A stretch of DNA of 64,000 nt, taken from an uncultured Pelagibacteraceae bacterium. GTDB taxonomy: Bacteria > Pseudomonadota > Alphaproteobacteria > Pelagibacterales > Pelagibacteraceae. The stretch lies in NCBI GenBank assembly GCA_902542855.1, contig CACBWE010000001.1:1-64000 (forward strand), read 5' to 3'. Position 1 is the first letter of the stretch, and each line of letters opens with the position of its first letter. A model generated the notes under the pieces. It was not told the DNA's origin, did no database searches, and saw nothing but the letters and a program-made list of their open reading frames with translations. A program made the translations under genes and the position numbers. Positions 1-11,900 of the stretch are shown here, piece after piece.

Positions 1-3000
1 TAGGACACACCTGAACAAAATTATTTACATCATCATCAAAGTTTTCAATTATTTTTTTCGATAATTGAGACTCAGTTTCTTTAAAGTGCTCACTGACTAA
101 ATTTTTTAAATATTCTTTCCAATAATCTGTCTCTACATTTTGCCAGACTACTGAATCTGGATTTACTTTCTTTTCAAATTGTTGAGATTTATCATATATA
201 AAGGCCATTCCACCTGTCATACCAGCTGCAAAATTATCACCAACATCTCCTAAAATTACTACAGTTCCACCCGTCATATATTCACATCCATTAGAATCGC
301 ATCCCTCAATTACTGTAACTGCACCAGAATTTCTAACTGAAAATCTTTCACCAGCTTGGCCGGCAGCAAAAAGATTTCCTGAAGTAGCTCCGTAAAGGAC
401 AGTATTTCCTAAAATTGTATTCTCATTTGAAACTAAATTGCTCTCTTCGGGTAATTTTATTGAAATAGTAGCTCCTGACAAACCTTTACCAACATAATCA
501 TTTGCATCTCCCTTTAATACAAGTTTTAAACCTTTAGAAGAAAATGCACCAAATGATTGACCTGCTGATCCTTTAAAATTTAAAACTAAAAAGTTTTCAT
601 CAAGTTTTTCATAACCATATTTTTTATACAAATGATGAGAAATTCTAGTGCCTACTGCCCTATGAGTATTTTTTATTTGATATTCTTTGTCAATTTTTTC
701 AGAATTATCTAAAGCTTGTTCAATTTCTGGCCAAATTTGTTGGTCAAGAGTATCTGGTACACTATTTATTTCTTGATCCTCACAATACCTTGGATTATTT
801 CCAGTATCAGCTTGAACAAATAAAGGATTTAAATCTAAATCGTCCAAATTTGGAGAACCCTTACTAATCTGTTTTAACAAGTCTGTCCTACCTATCACTT
901 CATTTAATGATTTAAAACCTAAATTTGCTAATATTTCTCTTACTTCATTGGCTATAAATGTAAACAAATTAACTACTTTTTCTGGAGTCCCAGTAAATTT
1001 TTCTCTGAGCTTTTCATCTTGAGTACAAACGCCTACAGGACATGTATTTGAATGACACTGCCTTACCATTATACAACCCATTGCAACTAAAGCTGTAGTA
1101 GCAACACCATATTCTTCAGCACCCATCATTGCAGCTATCACCACATCTCTTCCAGTTTTAATTCCACCGTCTGTTCTTAATGTAACTTTATGTCTAAGAT
1201 TATTTAAAGTTAATACTTGGTTTGCTTCCGTCAAACCCATTTCCCATGGTATTCCGACATACTTAACACTAGTCTGTGGTGTTGCCCCTGTTCCACCATT
1301 ATGTCCAGAAATTAATATTATATCTGCTTTTGCTTTAGCTACACCAGCTGCAATTGTTCCTACTCCAGAGGAAGCAACAAGCTTAACTCCAATTCTTGCT
1401 TTAGGATTTATCTGTTTTAAATCATAAATTAGTTGTGCAAGATCTTCGATTGAATAAATATCATGATGTGGTGGTGGTGATATTAAAGTAACTCCAGGAG
1501 TTGAATGTCTAAGTTTAGCAATCTCCTCTGTAACTTTAAATCCTGGTAGCTGACCTCCCTCACCAGGCTTAGCGCCTTGTGCAATTTTAATTTCTATCTC
1601 ATTACAATTATTAAGATAATTAACTGTAACTCCGAATCTTGCAGAAGCTATTTGTTTAACTCTTGAGTTTGCGCTGTCACCATTATCTAAAACTTTAAAT
1701 CTTCTTGCATCTTCACCGCCCTCTCCACTACATGAAGCACCTTTAATCCTATTCATACCGGTTGCCAAAGTTTCATGCGCCTCTTTTGATAAAGCTCCAT
1801 GAGACATGCTCCCACTTCCAAATCTTTTTAAAATATTTTCTATTGGCTCAACCTCAGAAATATCTATTGGCCCACTTAATTTTTTTTCTCTGAAATCAAT
1901 TAAGTCTCTAAGATTAATAGGTGGTAAACTGTATATTCCATCCGCATATCTTTTATATGCATCATAAGAATTAGATCCTACTGCACTTTGTAGTAAATGA
2001 ATTAATTTTCCTTGATATTGATGAGTTTCACCATTTTTACGATATCTATATATACCGCCTATCGGCAATATGGTTTCAGAACTTTCAAATGCCTCTTTAT
2101 GTATTTCTCTAATTTTTTTCTCTATACCCGTAAGTCCAATACCTGAAATTTTAGAGACAACTCCTGGAAAATAATCTGCAACAATTGTTCTACTTAAACC
2201 TACGGTTTCAAAGTTACATCCACCTCTATAAGAACTTAGAACTGAAATACCCATCTTAGACATGATCTTTAATAAACCTGCGTTTACTGATTTTATGTAT
2301 CTCTCTACACATTCATCAAAGCTAAATTGACCAAATAATTTCTTTTCATGACGCTGAAATAAACTATCAAATGCTAAGTATGGATTTACAGTAGTAGCTC
2401 CAACTCCTATTAAGGTTGCAAAAGAGTGTGTATCTAAAGCCTCTCCAGATTGAACATTTATTGATACATATCCTCTTAGTTTTTTTTCAATAAGGAACGA
2501 ATTAATTGATCCAACTGCTAAAAGCATTGGTATTGGAAGTTTTAAGCTAGAAACCTCTTTGTCACTTAAAATCAATTGAGTAACTCCCTGTCTTACTGCA
2601 ATTTCAGCTTCTTTTTGAATTTTTTTAATTGAATCAAATAAAGTTTCTTCCTCAGAAAAAGTACAATCAATTATAGATGAATTGTTACCAAAAAAATTTA
2701 TAAATTTTTCAAACTGAGAATTTGATAATATTGGACTATTTAAAACATAAATATTTTGCTTTGTTAAATTATCAAAATTTAAAATATTTCCAAGATTTCC
2801 AAATCTTGTTTTCAAACTCATAACCTTGTTTTCTCTTAAAGAATCTATTGGTGGGTTTGTGACTTGACTAAAATTTTGTCTAAAAAAATGGTACAACGGT
2901 CTATACCTATCTGACAAAACAGCCAATGGTGTATCGTCCCCCATAGATCCAGTTGCTTCTTTAGCATCTTCTGCCATAGGATGCAGTATGAGCTCAAGAT

Positions 3001-4441
3001 CTTCTAGACTTATTCCAAAAGTATATTGCCTTCTTCTTAAATCATCTCCCGAAAAAGAATTTTTTTCATCTGAAATAGTTAACTTATCATCTAGGTCGAT
3101 AATTTGTGAATTAAAGTGTTTATACTCTTTGGCTAAATAGTCTTTTATTTGCTTGTTTGTAAATACTTTACCTTTTTCTATTCTAACTCCAATTATTTCC
3201 CCAGGACCCAATCTTCCCTTTGACAAAATTCTTTTTTCATTTAATTCAATCATTCCTGTTTCAGAACCTGCAAATAATAATTTGTCTTTCGTAATTGCGT
3301 ATCTTAAAGGTCTTAATCCATTTCTATCATTTGCAGCTATAACCCACTCATTATCAGTTCCAGCAATAGCAGCTGGTCCATCCCATGGCTCCATAGTACT
3401 GTTCAAAAAATTAAATAATTGTTGGTGATCTTTTGGTAGAGTTTTATTTTTTTTAGACCATGCGTCTGGAACTAACATAAGCTTCGCCAAAGGCGCAGGC
3501 TTACCAGATATATTTAATAATTCAAAAACATTGTCTAATGCAGCAGAGTCTGATGCTCCCTGTTGTATAACAGGTTTTAAGTTCTCAACATCGTCAAAAA
3601 GAGGACTGTTCATCTCTTGTTCATGAACTTTCATCCAATTTTTATTTCCTCTATAAGTATTAATTTCTCCATTATGCGCTATAGCTCTAAAGGGTTGAGC
3701 TAAATTCCAGCTAGGCGCTGTATTTGTTGAAAATCTTTGATGAAAAATAGCAAACCTTGAAACAAATCTCTCATCTTTTAAATCAAGGTAGAAATCTGAG
3801 ATAGCTTCAGCTAAAAACATCCCCTTGTAAATGATAGATTTAGAACTCAATGAACAAATATAAAAATTGTTTAAAGATTTTTTAAAAGCTTCGTTTTCTA
3901 TCTTTCTTCTAGTTTCATAAATTTTTCTTTCTAAATCTTTATTTGTTAATTCTGGATTATAAGGTTTAAACAATACTTGGATAATTTCAGGCATTGTTTG
4001 GAATGCCTTTTCTCCTAAAACTTTTGGATTAACTGGAACTTGTCTCCAACCGTAAATACTAAAATCATTTTTTGTTAATTCACTTTCTACAATAGTTTTG
4101 CAACTTTCTTGCGCTGCGTAATCATTACGAGGCAGAAATATCATGCCCACACATATTTCAGAATTGTCATGTGTGTGTCCTGTCACTTCTATCTTTTCAA
4201 TGAAGAAATCTTTTGGTATTTCAACATGAATTCCAGCTCCGTCACCAGTTTTCCCATCGGCATCAACAGCGCCTCTATGCCAAACTGCTTTTAACGCTTC
4301 AATACCATACTCTACAACTTTACGGGATTTTTTACCTTCAGTTGATGCAATTATACCAACACCACAAGCATCATGCTCCATGTCCTCTGAATAAACATTA
4401 TTCTCTTTTAAAATGTGAAGGTTCTTTTTATAATTTTTCAT
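1..4441 (-). CDS. gltB: Glutamate synthase (NADPH) large subunit, partial (3' end beyond window start)
   Basis: Reading the minus strand from ATG at 4441 gives MKNYKKNLHILKENNVYSEDMEHDACGVGIIAS..., with Cys-type glutaminase domain, GHNGGTGA FMN/Fe-S region and CPVGVCTQ motif; open to window edge, so absent from the ORF track. Confidence 0.95.
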   Translation of the reverse strand, partial: MKNYKKNLHILKENNVYSEDMEHDACGVGIIASTEGKKSRKVVEYGIEALKAVWHRGAVDADGKTGDGAGIHVEIPKDFFIEKIEVTGHTHDNSEICVGMIFLPRNDYAAQESCKTIVESELTKNDFSIYGWRQVPVNPKVLGEKAFQTMPEIIQVLFKPYNPELTNKDLERKIYETRRKIENEAFKKSLNNFYICSLSSKSIIYKGMFLAEAISDFYLDLKDERFVSRFAIFHQRFSTNTAPSWNLAQPFRAIAHNGEINTYRGNKNWMKVHEQEMNSPLFDDVENLKPVIQQGASDSAALDNVFELLNISGKPAPLAKLMLVPDAWSKKNKTLPKDHQQLFNFLNSTMEPWDGPAAIAGTDNEWVIAANDRNGLRPLRYAITKDKLLFAGSETGMIELNEKRILSKGRLGPGEIIGVRIEKGKVFTNKQIKDYLAKEYKHFNSQIIDLDDKLTISDEKNSFSGDDLRRRQYTFGISLEDLELILHPMAEDAKEATGSMGDDTPLAVLSDRYRPLYHFFRQNFSQVTNPPIDSLRENKVMSLKTRFGNLGNILNFDNLTKQNIYVLNSPILSNSQFEKFINFFGNNSSIIDCTFSEEETLFDSIKKIQKEAEIAVRQGVTQLILSDKEVSSLKLPIPMLLAVGSINSFLIEKKLRGYVSINVQSGEALDTHSFATLIGVGATTVNPYLAFDSLFQRHEKKLFGQFSFDECVERYIKSVNAGLLKIMSKMGISVLSSYRGGCNFETVGLSRTIVADYFPGVVSKISGIGLTGIEKKIREIHKEAFESSETILPIGGIYRYRKNGETHQYQGKLIHLLQSAVGSNSYDAYKRYADGIYSLPPINLRDLIDFREKKLSGPIDISEVEPIENILKRFGSGSMSHGALSKEAHETLATGMNRIKGASCSGEGGEDARRFKVLDNGDSANSRVKQIASARFGVTVNYLNNCNEIEIKIAQGAKPGEGGQLPGFKVTEEIAKLRHSTPGVTLISPPPHHDIYSIEDLAQLIYDLKQINPKARIGVKLVASSGVGTIAAGVAKAKADIILISGHNGGTGATPQTSVKYVGIPWEMGLTEANQVLTLNNLRHKVTLRTDGGIKTGRDVVIAAMMGAEEYGVATTALVAMGCIMVRQCHSNTCPVGVCTQDEKLREKFTGTPEKVVNLFTFIANEVREILANLGFKSLNEVIGRTDLLKQISKGSPNLDDLDLNPLFVQADTGNNPRYCEDQEINSVPDTLDQQIWPEIEQALDNSEKIDKEYQIKNTHRAVGTRISHHLYKKYGYEKLDENFLVLNFKGSAGQSFGAFSSKGLKLVLKGDANDYVGKGLSGATISIKLPEESNLVSNENTILGNTVLYGATSGNLFAAGQAGERFSVRNSGAVTVIEGCDSNGCEYMTGGTVVILGDVGDNFAAGMTGGMAFIYDKSQQFEKKVNPDSVVWQNVETDYWKEYLKNLVSEHFKETESQLSKKIIENFDDDVNNFVQVCP

Positions 4442-5880
4442 TAAGCCACTCTTTTTTCCACTTTAGATTTACTCTCTAGATAAGTTTTAATTGAAGCTGC
4501 TGCATCTCTACCATCTTTTATCGCCCAAACAACTAATGAAGCTCCTCTAACTATATCACCAGCAGCAAACACCCCTTTTATATTTGTTTCCATAGTATCA
4601 AAATCTGTTTTAATAGTTCCCCACTTTGTTACTTGTAATTCACTACTATCAAATAAATTCGGTAAATCCTCAGGATCAAAACCTAGCGCTTTGATAACCA
4701 TGTCTACTTTTATTTCGTAACTTGAGCCTTCTTGTACTTGTGGCTTTCTTCTTCCTGTCTCGTCTGGATCACCTAGTTTAATTTGATCTACAATTATTTT
4801 TTCTACTTTATTTGTACCTTTAAATTCTTTAGGACTTGATAACCAAACAAATTCAACACCTTCTTCTTCTGCATTTGCAACTTCTCTTGCAGATCCTGGC
4901 ATATTTTCTTTATCTCTTCTATACAAACATTTAACAGATTTTGCCTTCTGTCTTATAGAAGTTCTTACACAGTCCATTGCTGTGTCACCTCCACCGATTA
5001 CAACAACATCTTTACCTTCTGCGTTTAAAATTCCTTTATCAAACAACTCAACATCATCTCCTAGACCTTTTTTATTAGATGCTGTTAAAAAATCCATTGC
5101 AGGAAAAATATTATCAAGATCATTTCCAGGTAAGTTTACTTCTCTTGCTTTATAAACTCCTGTAGCAATTAAAATTGCATCGTGTTTTTTTTTCAATTGG
5201 TCTAGGCTTGCATCCTTACCAACCTCAAAATTTTGAACAAATTCAATTCCTCCATCATTTAAGAGTTTTGTTCTTCGCTCTACAACTTCTTTTTCTAATT
5301 TAAAATTTGGAATTCCATAAATCAATAATCCTCCTGCTCTATCATATCTATCGTAGACAGTTATTTTATACCCATTTTTTCTCAATTGTTCTGCAGCAGC
5401 TAAACCAGCAGGACCTGCTCCTATAATTCCTACACTTTGATTTTTTTCATTCGTTACCTTAATTGGTTTTACCCAGCCCTTAGCCCAAGCATTATCTGTA
5501 ATATATTTTTCTACTGATCCAATAGTTACCGTTCCATGACCAGACTGTTCAATTACACAATTTCCCTCGCATAATCTATCTTGAGGGCAAATTCGGCCAC
5601 ACACTTCAGGCATATTGTTTGTGCTTTGGGATAATTCATACGCCTCTTTTAATCTTCCCTCAGCTGTAAGTTTAAGCCAATCTGGAATATTGTTACTTAA
5701 AGGACAATGAACTTGGCAAAAAGGTACTCCACATTGGGAACATCTACTCGACTGTTCTTTAGCTTTTTCATTGATATACTCTTTATAAATCTCCTTAAAG
5801 TCTTCCTTTCTAGTATCAACTTCTCTTTTAGGTGGAGTTTGTTGACCTATTTTAACAAATTTGAGCATTTTATCTGGCAT
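4441..5880 (-). CDS. gltD: Glutamate synthase small subunit
   Basis: 479 aa; Cys-rich N-terminal Fe-S motif (CSQCGVPFCQVHCPL), GAGPAGLAAA and VVVIGGGDTAMDC nucleotide-binding motifs; TAATG stop/start overlap with gltB. Confidence 0.95.
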   Translation of the reverse strand: MPDKMLKFVKIGQQTPPKREVDTRKEDFKEIYKEYINEKAKEQSSRCSQCGVPFCQVHCPLSNNIPDWLKLTAEGRLKEAYELSQSTNNMPEVCGRICPQDRLCEGNCVIEQSGHGTVTIGSVEKYITDNAWAKGWVKPIKVTNEKNQSVGIIGAGPAGLAAAEQLRKNGYKITVYDRYDRAGGLLIYGIPNFKLEKEVVERRTKLLNDGGIEFVQNFEVGKDASLDQLKKKHDAILIATGVYKAREVNLPGNDLDNIFPAMDFLTASNKKGLGDDVELFDKGILNAEGKDVVVIGGGDTAMDCVRTSIRQKAKSVKCLYRRDKENMPGSAREVANAEEEGVEFVWLSSPKEFKGTNKVEKIIVDQIKLGDPDETGRRKPQVQEGSSYEIKVDMVIKALGFDPEDLPNLFDSSELQVTKWGTIKTDFDTMETNIKGVFAAGDIVRGASLVVWAIKDGRDAAASIKTYLESKSKVEKRVA

Positions 5881-6062
5881 AATATTATCTAAGTTCCGGC
5901 AAAATATACCCTGATTAATGTATATAAAGCATAAAATAGGTCATATATATTGACCTTAATTTAAAATTATTACCACTAATACACAAGTTTTTAATTATTG
6001 CATAGCTATTATGCTTAAATCGAATTGTTTTAAATAAATACTTTATAAGTTACGTAGAAATA

Positions 6063-6827
6063 ATGTTTCAAAATATTATAGAAGTTTTAATTCTCTCTGC
6101 AATTCAAGGAATATCTGAATTTCTTCCTATTAGTTCCTCTGCTCATTTAATTTTGGTTTCTACTTTATATGAATTTAAATCTAGTTCCTTGCTTATTGAT
6201 ATCAGTCTCCATCTAGGTTCTCTAATAGCAATAATTTATTTTTTTAGGGACGAACTATTTGATGCTAGAAAAAATAAAAGACTTTTAAGTTTAATTATAC
6301 TTGGATCTATTCCGTTAATAATTGTTGGATACATACTTTATAGTACAAATTTAATTTATCAGTTTAGAAACATAAAAATTATAGCATGGACTACTTTAAT
6401 ATTCGCAATAATTTTATACATCTCGGACAAAAATCGATTTGATAAAAAAATTTCTTCAAATTTAAATTTTTGGTCAATAATATTTATAGGTATTTTCCAA
6501 ATTTTCTCTCTTGTACCTGGAGTAAGTAGGGCAGGAATTACTATTACAGCTGCGAGAATTTTAAAATTTAATAGAGTAGACTCAAGTAAGATATCTTTTT
6601 TACTTTCAATCCCAGCATTGGTTGGAGCAAGTGTCTTAAGCTTAAAAGATGTTTTGGAACAATCAATACAATTTAATTACTTAGTTGTCATCGCAATTAT
6701 ATCTTCTTTTATTTTTTCTTTTCTAACAGTAAAATTCTTTTTAATTTATATAAATAAATTTTCGATGAATGTGTTTGTAATTTATAGAATAATAATTGCT
6801 TTGATTTTATTTAGTTTAATTTATTAA
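6063..6827 (+). CDS. uppP: Undecaprenyl-diphosphatase (UppP/BacA family)
   Basis: 254 aa multi-TM; AIQGISEFLPISSSAHL and LVPGVSRAGIT motifs. Confidence 0.92.
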   Translation: MFQNIIEVLILSAIQGISEFLPISSSAHLILVSTLYEFKSSSLLIDISLHLGSLIAIIYFFRDELFDARKNKRLLSLIILGSIPLIIVGYILYSTNLIYQFRNIKIIAWTTLIFAIILYISDKNRFDKKISSNLNFWSIIFIGIFQIFSLVPGVSRAGITITAARILKFNRVDSSKISFLLSIPALVGASVLSLKDVLEQSIQFNYLVVIAIISSFIFSFLTVKFFLIYINKFSMNVFVIYRIIIALILFSLIY

Positions 6828-7717
6828 ATATACTTCTTTTTAATCAAAGGAAGTAATTGAGATAAGAGAACTCCACATAGAATAAAAAAGCATCCAAGTA
6901 AATTATTAACATCTAGAATTTGATTTAAAATAAACCAAGCAGCTATAGTCGCGAATACACCTTCAAGCGAAAAAATTATAGCAGCAGGTGCTGGAGTAAT
7001 ATTGCGCTGCGCATAAATTTGTAATACAAATGCAAATCCACCAGATAATATACCTGCATATAAAATTGAATAAATTTCCATTAAAATATTGCTGAAAATA
7101 AATTCTTCATAAATAATTCCAATTATAAATGAAAAAATAGCCACTATTAAAGTCTGCACAGCTCCTAAGGTAAGTGGAAGATTGTATTTAATTATAATGA
7201 TCCCAGTAAAAATGATATGAGTACTCCAAAACAAAGCTCCGAGAACAACCAAAGTATCTCCTAATCTTACTGTTGCATCATGAAAATTTGTTAATAAATA
7301 TCCTCCAATTAAACATAGAACTACAGAAGGCCATACACTCCAATGAATTGATTTTTTACCAAACATAAAAATGATAATCGGTACCATTGGCACATAAAAA
7401 ATTGTAAAAAAAGCAGCATTTGCAACATCTGTATAAAGCAAAGCAACTTGTTGTAGTGCTGAGCCTAAGAATAAAGAAATTCCAATTAATAATGAATAAA
7501 TTATGAAAGTTTTTTTATCTAATTTTAATTCTGATTTGAAATTTTTTAATTCAAATATAATCATAAGCGGAATTATGGCTAGAAAACCAACAAAAAACCT
7601 CACAGCATTAAATGTAAAAGGGCCAATATTATCCATGCCCGTATCTTGGGCAATAAAAGTTGTACCCCAAATAAAAGTACACAATAAAGCACTTAATAAT
7701 GATATGGATTTACTCAT
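6824..7717 (-). CDS. EamA/DMT-family transporter
   Basis: 297 aa, ~10 TM segments, FIWGTTFIAQD N-terminus; 4-nt tail overlap with uppP. Confidence 0.85.
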   Translation of the reverse strand: MSKSISLLSALLCTFIWGTTFIAQDTGMDNIGPFTFNAVRFFVGFLAIIPLMIIFELKNFKSELKLDKKTFIIYSLLIGISLFLGSALQQVALLYTDVANAAFFTIFYVPMVPIIIFMFGKKSIHWSVWPSVVLCLIGGYLLTNFHDATVRLGDTLVVLGALFWSTHIIFTGIIIIKYNLPLTLGAVQTLIVAIFSFIIGIIYEEFIFSNILMEIYSILYAGILSGGFAFVLQIYAQRNITPAPAAIIFSLEGVFATIAAWFILNQILDVNNLLGCFFILCGVLLSQLLPLIKKKYI

Positions 7718-7723
7718 TTTTAA

Positions 7724-8986
7724 TTAGACAGCTAGTTTATAGGCAAAATTCTTTCCTAAGTTTTCTTTGAGATCATTATTAAACCTAGCTGCTTCTGCAC
7801 CATCAATAATTCTGTGATCATAAGATAAAGAAATTGGCAGCATAGTCCTAGTTTTAAACTTTCCATTCATAAAAATTTGTTTTTTTTCTGATCTTCCTAC
7901 TCCTAATATAGCAACTTCAGGATAATTAATTATAGGAGTAAAAAATGAACCTCCTATACCACCTAAACTCGTAATCGTCATCGAGCCACCAAACAATTCT
8001 TTTTTATCAATTTTTAAATTTCTACAAAGTTCGCTTACCTCTTTTAATTCTTTGCTTATCAGAGAAATTTTTTTGTTATTTACATTTCTTATTTTTGGAA
8101 CCATTAATCCATTTGGCGTGTCAACTGCTATCCCAATATGGTAATATTTTTTTAAGGTCATTTTTCCAGTCTCAATTTCATCAATAGAAGAGTTAAAACT
8201 TGGAAATTTCTTTAGAGATGCAACTAAAGCTTTAATTATAAATGCTAGAGGTGTAACTTTAATTTTTTCTCCAGTATACATATCTTTTAAAGAACTTCTA
8301 AAACTTTCCATCTCTGTTATATCGGCTTCATCATGATTTGTAACATGAGGAATTGTTGTCCATGAGTTTGTAAGATATTTCGATGATAATTTTTTAACTC
8401 TTGGTATATCTTTAATTTCTATTTCACCAAAATCAGAATGTTCAAATTCATTTTTTATTTTATCTGGTTTACTATCTTTTGCTACAAGATCGTTTTTTGA
8501 ATTAATAGAGACGAATTTTTTTATATCATCTTCAACAACTCTTCCATCTTTCTGACTTCCAACTACTTGATTAATATTTACACCAAGTTCTCTAGCAAAT
8601 TTTCTGGCTTTTGGACTTGCAGATGCGATATCTGAAATATTATTTTTAGATAATGTTTTTTCTTGGATTTCAGGTTTTATTATCTCAATTTTTTTAAACT
8701 CTTTTTCAATTTTTGGTTTTTCTTTAATCTCTTCCTTTTTAACTCCTGAAGTACTTTCTATAGTTAAAATTAAATCGCCCTCTGAAACTTTGTCTCCTAC
8801 CATTATCTTTAAATTTTTAATTTTACCCTCTAAATTTGATGGTATTTCTACGCTAGATTTGTCACTTTCAATTGTTATTAGGGCATCATTTTTTTTAATT
8901 GATTGACCTTCAGTAACTAATACCTCAATAACCTCAACATCTTTAAAGTCTCCAATATTAGGTACTTTAATTTCAGATTCCGACAT
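7724..8986 (-). CDS. aceF: Pyruvate dehydrogenase E2, dihydrolipoamide acetyltransferase (single lipoyl domain)
   Basis: 420 aa; lipoyl motif IESDKSSVE, peripheral subunit-binding domain (ASPKARKFARELGVNI), catalytic SYDHRIIDGA. Confidence 0.93.
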   Translation of the reverse strand: MSESEIKVPNIGDFKDVEVIEVLVTEGQSIKKNDALITIESDKSSVEIPSNLEGKIKNLKIMVGDKVSEGDLILTIESTSGVKKEEIKEKPKIEKEFKKIEIIKPEIQEKTLSKNNISDIASASPKARKFARELGVNINQVVGSQKDGRVVEDDIKKFVSINSKNDLVAKDSKPDKIKNEFEHSDFGEIEIKDIPRVKKLSSKYLTNSWTTIPHVTNHDEADITEMESFRSSLKDMYTGEKIKVTPLAFIIKALVASLKKFPSFNSSIDEIETGKMTLKKYYHIGIAVDTPNGLMVPKIRNVNNKKISLISKELKEVSELCRNLKIDKKELFGGSMTITSLGGIGGSFFTPIINYPEVAILGVGRSEKKQIFMNGKFKTRTMLPISLSYDHRIIDGAEAARFNNDLKENLGKNFAYKLAV

Positions 8987-11900
8987 TATAATTTTGTTGG
9001 CATTGGTTTGTTAGTATCAATACTATACTTCTTCATTGCATCTTTTGCATGTTTGGAAGAAATAAGTTGTTCTTTTGCTAAAATACTTAAACCGTAAGCA
9101 ACCAAATGTTCTTTATCTACCTCAAAAAATTTTCTTAAATTTTTTCTTGTATCACTTCTTCCAAAACCATCTGCACCTAATGAATAAAAGCTTTTATTAG
9201 TATAGGGTCTGATTTGATCTGAGTTCATTCTCATATAATCAGATGCAGCCATTATTGGGCCTTCAGTTTTACCTAAGCATTGTTCAACATAAGATTTTTT
9301 AGGTTCTTTATCTGGGTTCAAAAGGTTATATCTTTCTACCTCCATTCCATCTTTTCTTAATTCATTAAAACTTGTTACACTCCATATCTCACTGTCAATT
9401 TGATAATCATTTTGTAAAATCTCTGCAGCAGACATCATTTCTCTTAAGATTGTTCCTGATCCTAAAAGTTGGATTTTAGTTTTTTTGTATTTGTTAAATT
9501 CTTTTATTTTATACATGCCCTTTAAAATGCCTTCCTCACAATTTTTATCTTTTGGCATTTGTGGGTGTGAATAGTTTTCATTCATTGTTGTAATGTAATA
9601 AAAAACATTCTCATTTTTCTCATGCATTCTTCTAAGACCTTCTCGAAAAATAACTGCTAATTCATAATGAAATGTAGGATCATAAGTTACACAATTTGGA
9701 ATAGTTGATGCAATTAAATGACTATGCCCGTCCTGGTGTTGTAAACCTTCTCCAGCTAATGTAGTTCTTCCAGCTGTTGCACCCACTAAAAATCCTCTTG
9801 CTTGACTATCCCCGGCTGCCCAAGCTAGATCTCCTACCCTTTGGAAACCAAACATTGAATAAAAAATATAAATTGGGATCATTTCAATGTCATGATTAGT
9901 ATACGCAGTGGCAGCTGCAATCCATGAAGACATAGCGCCTGCTTCATTGATACCTTCTTCTAAAACTTGACCACTTTTATCCTCTCTATAAGAACTTAAT
10001 TGAGCAGCATCTTCAGGTTCATATTTTTGTCCTTCGTGTGCATAAATCCCTATTTTTTGAAAAAATCCTTCCATGCCGAACGTTCTTGCTTCGTCAGGAA
10101 TAATAGGAACCAGTCTAGGAGATATATTTTTATCCCTTAATAAATTTGTTAACATTCTCACAAGTGCCATAGTAGTAGACATTTCTTTTTCACCAGTTGA
10201 TACTTTCATAAAATCAAAAATATCTTTTGAGGGTGCTTTGATTGGTTTAGCGAAAGTCGAACGTTCGGGTATATATCCACCTAATTTAATTCTTTTTTCT
10301 TTTATGTATTTTATTTCTGGAGATTTTTCGTCCGGCCTAAAGTATTCAATATTTCTCACTTGTTCATCTGTTAAGGGAACATCAAATCGATCTCTATAAT
10401 ACATCAAATCATCAACATCTAATTTTTTAGTTTGATGAGTAGTATTTACACTTTCTCCTGATTTTCCCATTCCATAACCTTTAATCGTTTTTGCAATTAT
10501 CACTGTTGGGCTTCCCTGATGTTTGGTTGCTTTATCATATGCAGCAAAAACTTTGTGAGGATCGTGACCACCTCTATTAAGTCTCCAAATATCTGTATCT
10601 GACATACTTGATACTAATTCAAGTGTTTCGGGGTATTTCCCAAAAAATTTTTCTCTAACGTATGCACCATCTCTCGCTTTCATTGCCTGGTATTCACCAT
10701 CGACTGTCTCATTCATAGCTTTTACCAAATGACCAGTTTTATCATTTGCTATTAATGAATCCCAATATGATCCCCAAATAACTTTTAAAACGTTCCAGCC
10801 AGATCCTCTGAAACTTCCCTCGAGCTCTTGAATAATTTTTCCATTACCTCTAACTGGACCATCTAACCTTTGAAGATTACAATTAATTACAAATATTAAA
10901 TTATCTAAATTTTCTCTTGCAGCTAATCCAATTGCTCCCATTGATTCAGGTTCATCCATTTCCCCATCACCTAAAAAAGCCCAAACCTTTCTTCCTTCAT
11001 CTTTAATCAAACCTCTATTGATTAAATATTTCATGTATCTCGCTTGATATATTGCAAGCATAGGGCCTAGACCCATTGACACAGTAGGGAACTGCCAAAA
11101 TTTTGGCATTAGCCATGGATGTGGATATGATGATAGACCTCCAGGTTTTACCTCCTGCCTAAAACTATCTAATTGTTTTTCATTTAGTCTACCCTCTAAA
11201 AATGCCCTAGCATACATACCTGGAGCACTATGTCCTTGAAAATAAATTAAATCCCCAGCAAATTTATTATTTTTTGCTCTCCAAAAGTGGTTCATACCAA
11301 CATCATATAATGTTGCAGCAGATGCAAATGTTCCAATATGTCCACCTAGCTCAGGATATTTTTTATTTGCTCGAACTACCATTGCTGCTGCATTCCATCT
11401 AATTAATGATCTAATTCTTCTCTCAATATTTTGATCACCGCTTGACTTCACTTCGGCCTCAGGGGGTATTGTATTTATATATGGTGTATTTTGAGTAAAA
11501 GGTATATTTGCTCCTTCACGATAAGCTTTGTTGAGTAGTTCTTTAATTAGAAAATGAGCTCTGTGATTTCCATCTTTTGAAATTACAGCAGATAAAGAAT
11601 CTAACCAATCTTGAGTTTCAAGTGGGTCAATATCAGTCCCATTAACTACTTGAATTATAGATTGTTTTTTCTCAATTATTGCTTCAGTGTTAATTTCTTT
11701 TTCTTCTTTTTTTTCAGCTATTGCTTCTTCAGCTTGTTTAATTATATTTTCTGTATCTTTGGGCAGAGTACTTTCTGAAAATGTTTTTGATGATGATGTA
11801 AGATTAAGTAACAAATCTCCTTTTGAAACTTTATCACCAACTTTGACTGCCACACTATCTATTTTTCCAGTAACTGTAGAAGGAATTTCAACACTTGATT

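Noticed and set aside
3153-3428. Antisense ORF inside gltB (with similar ones at 4109..4294, 4213..4479)
   Set aside because: Opposite a clear gltB frame; Leu/Phe/Ser-rich antisense artefact of AT-rich coding DNA.
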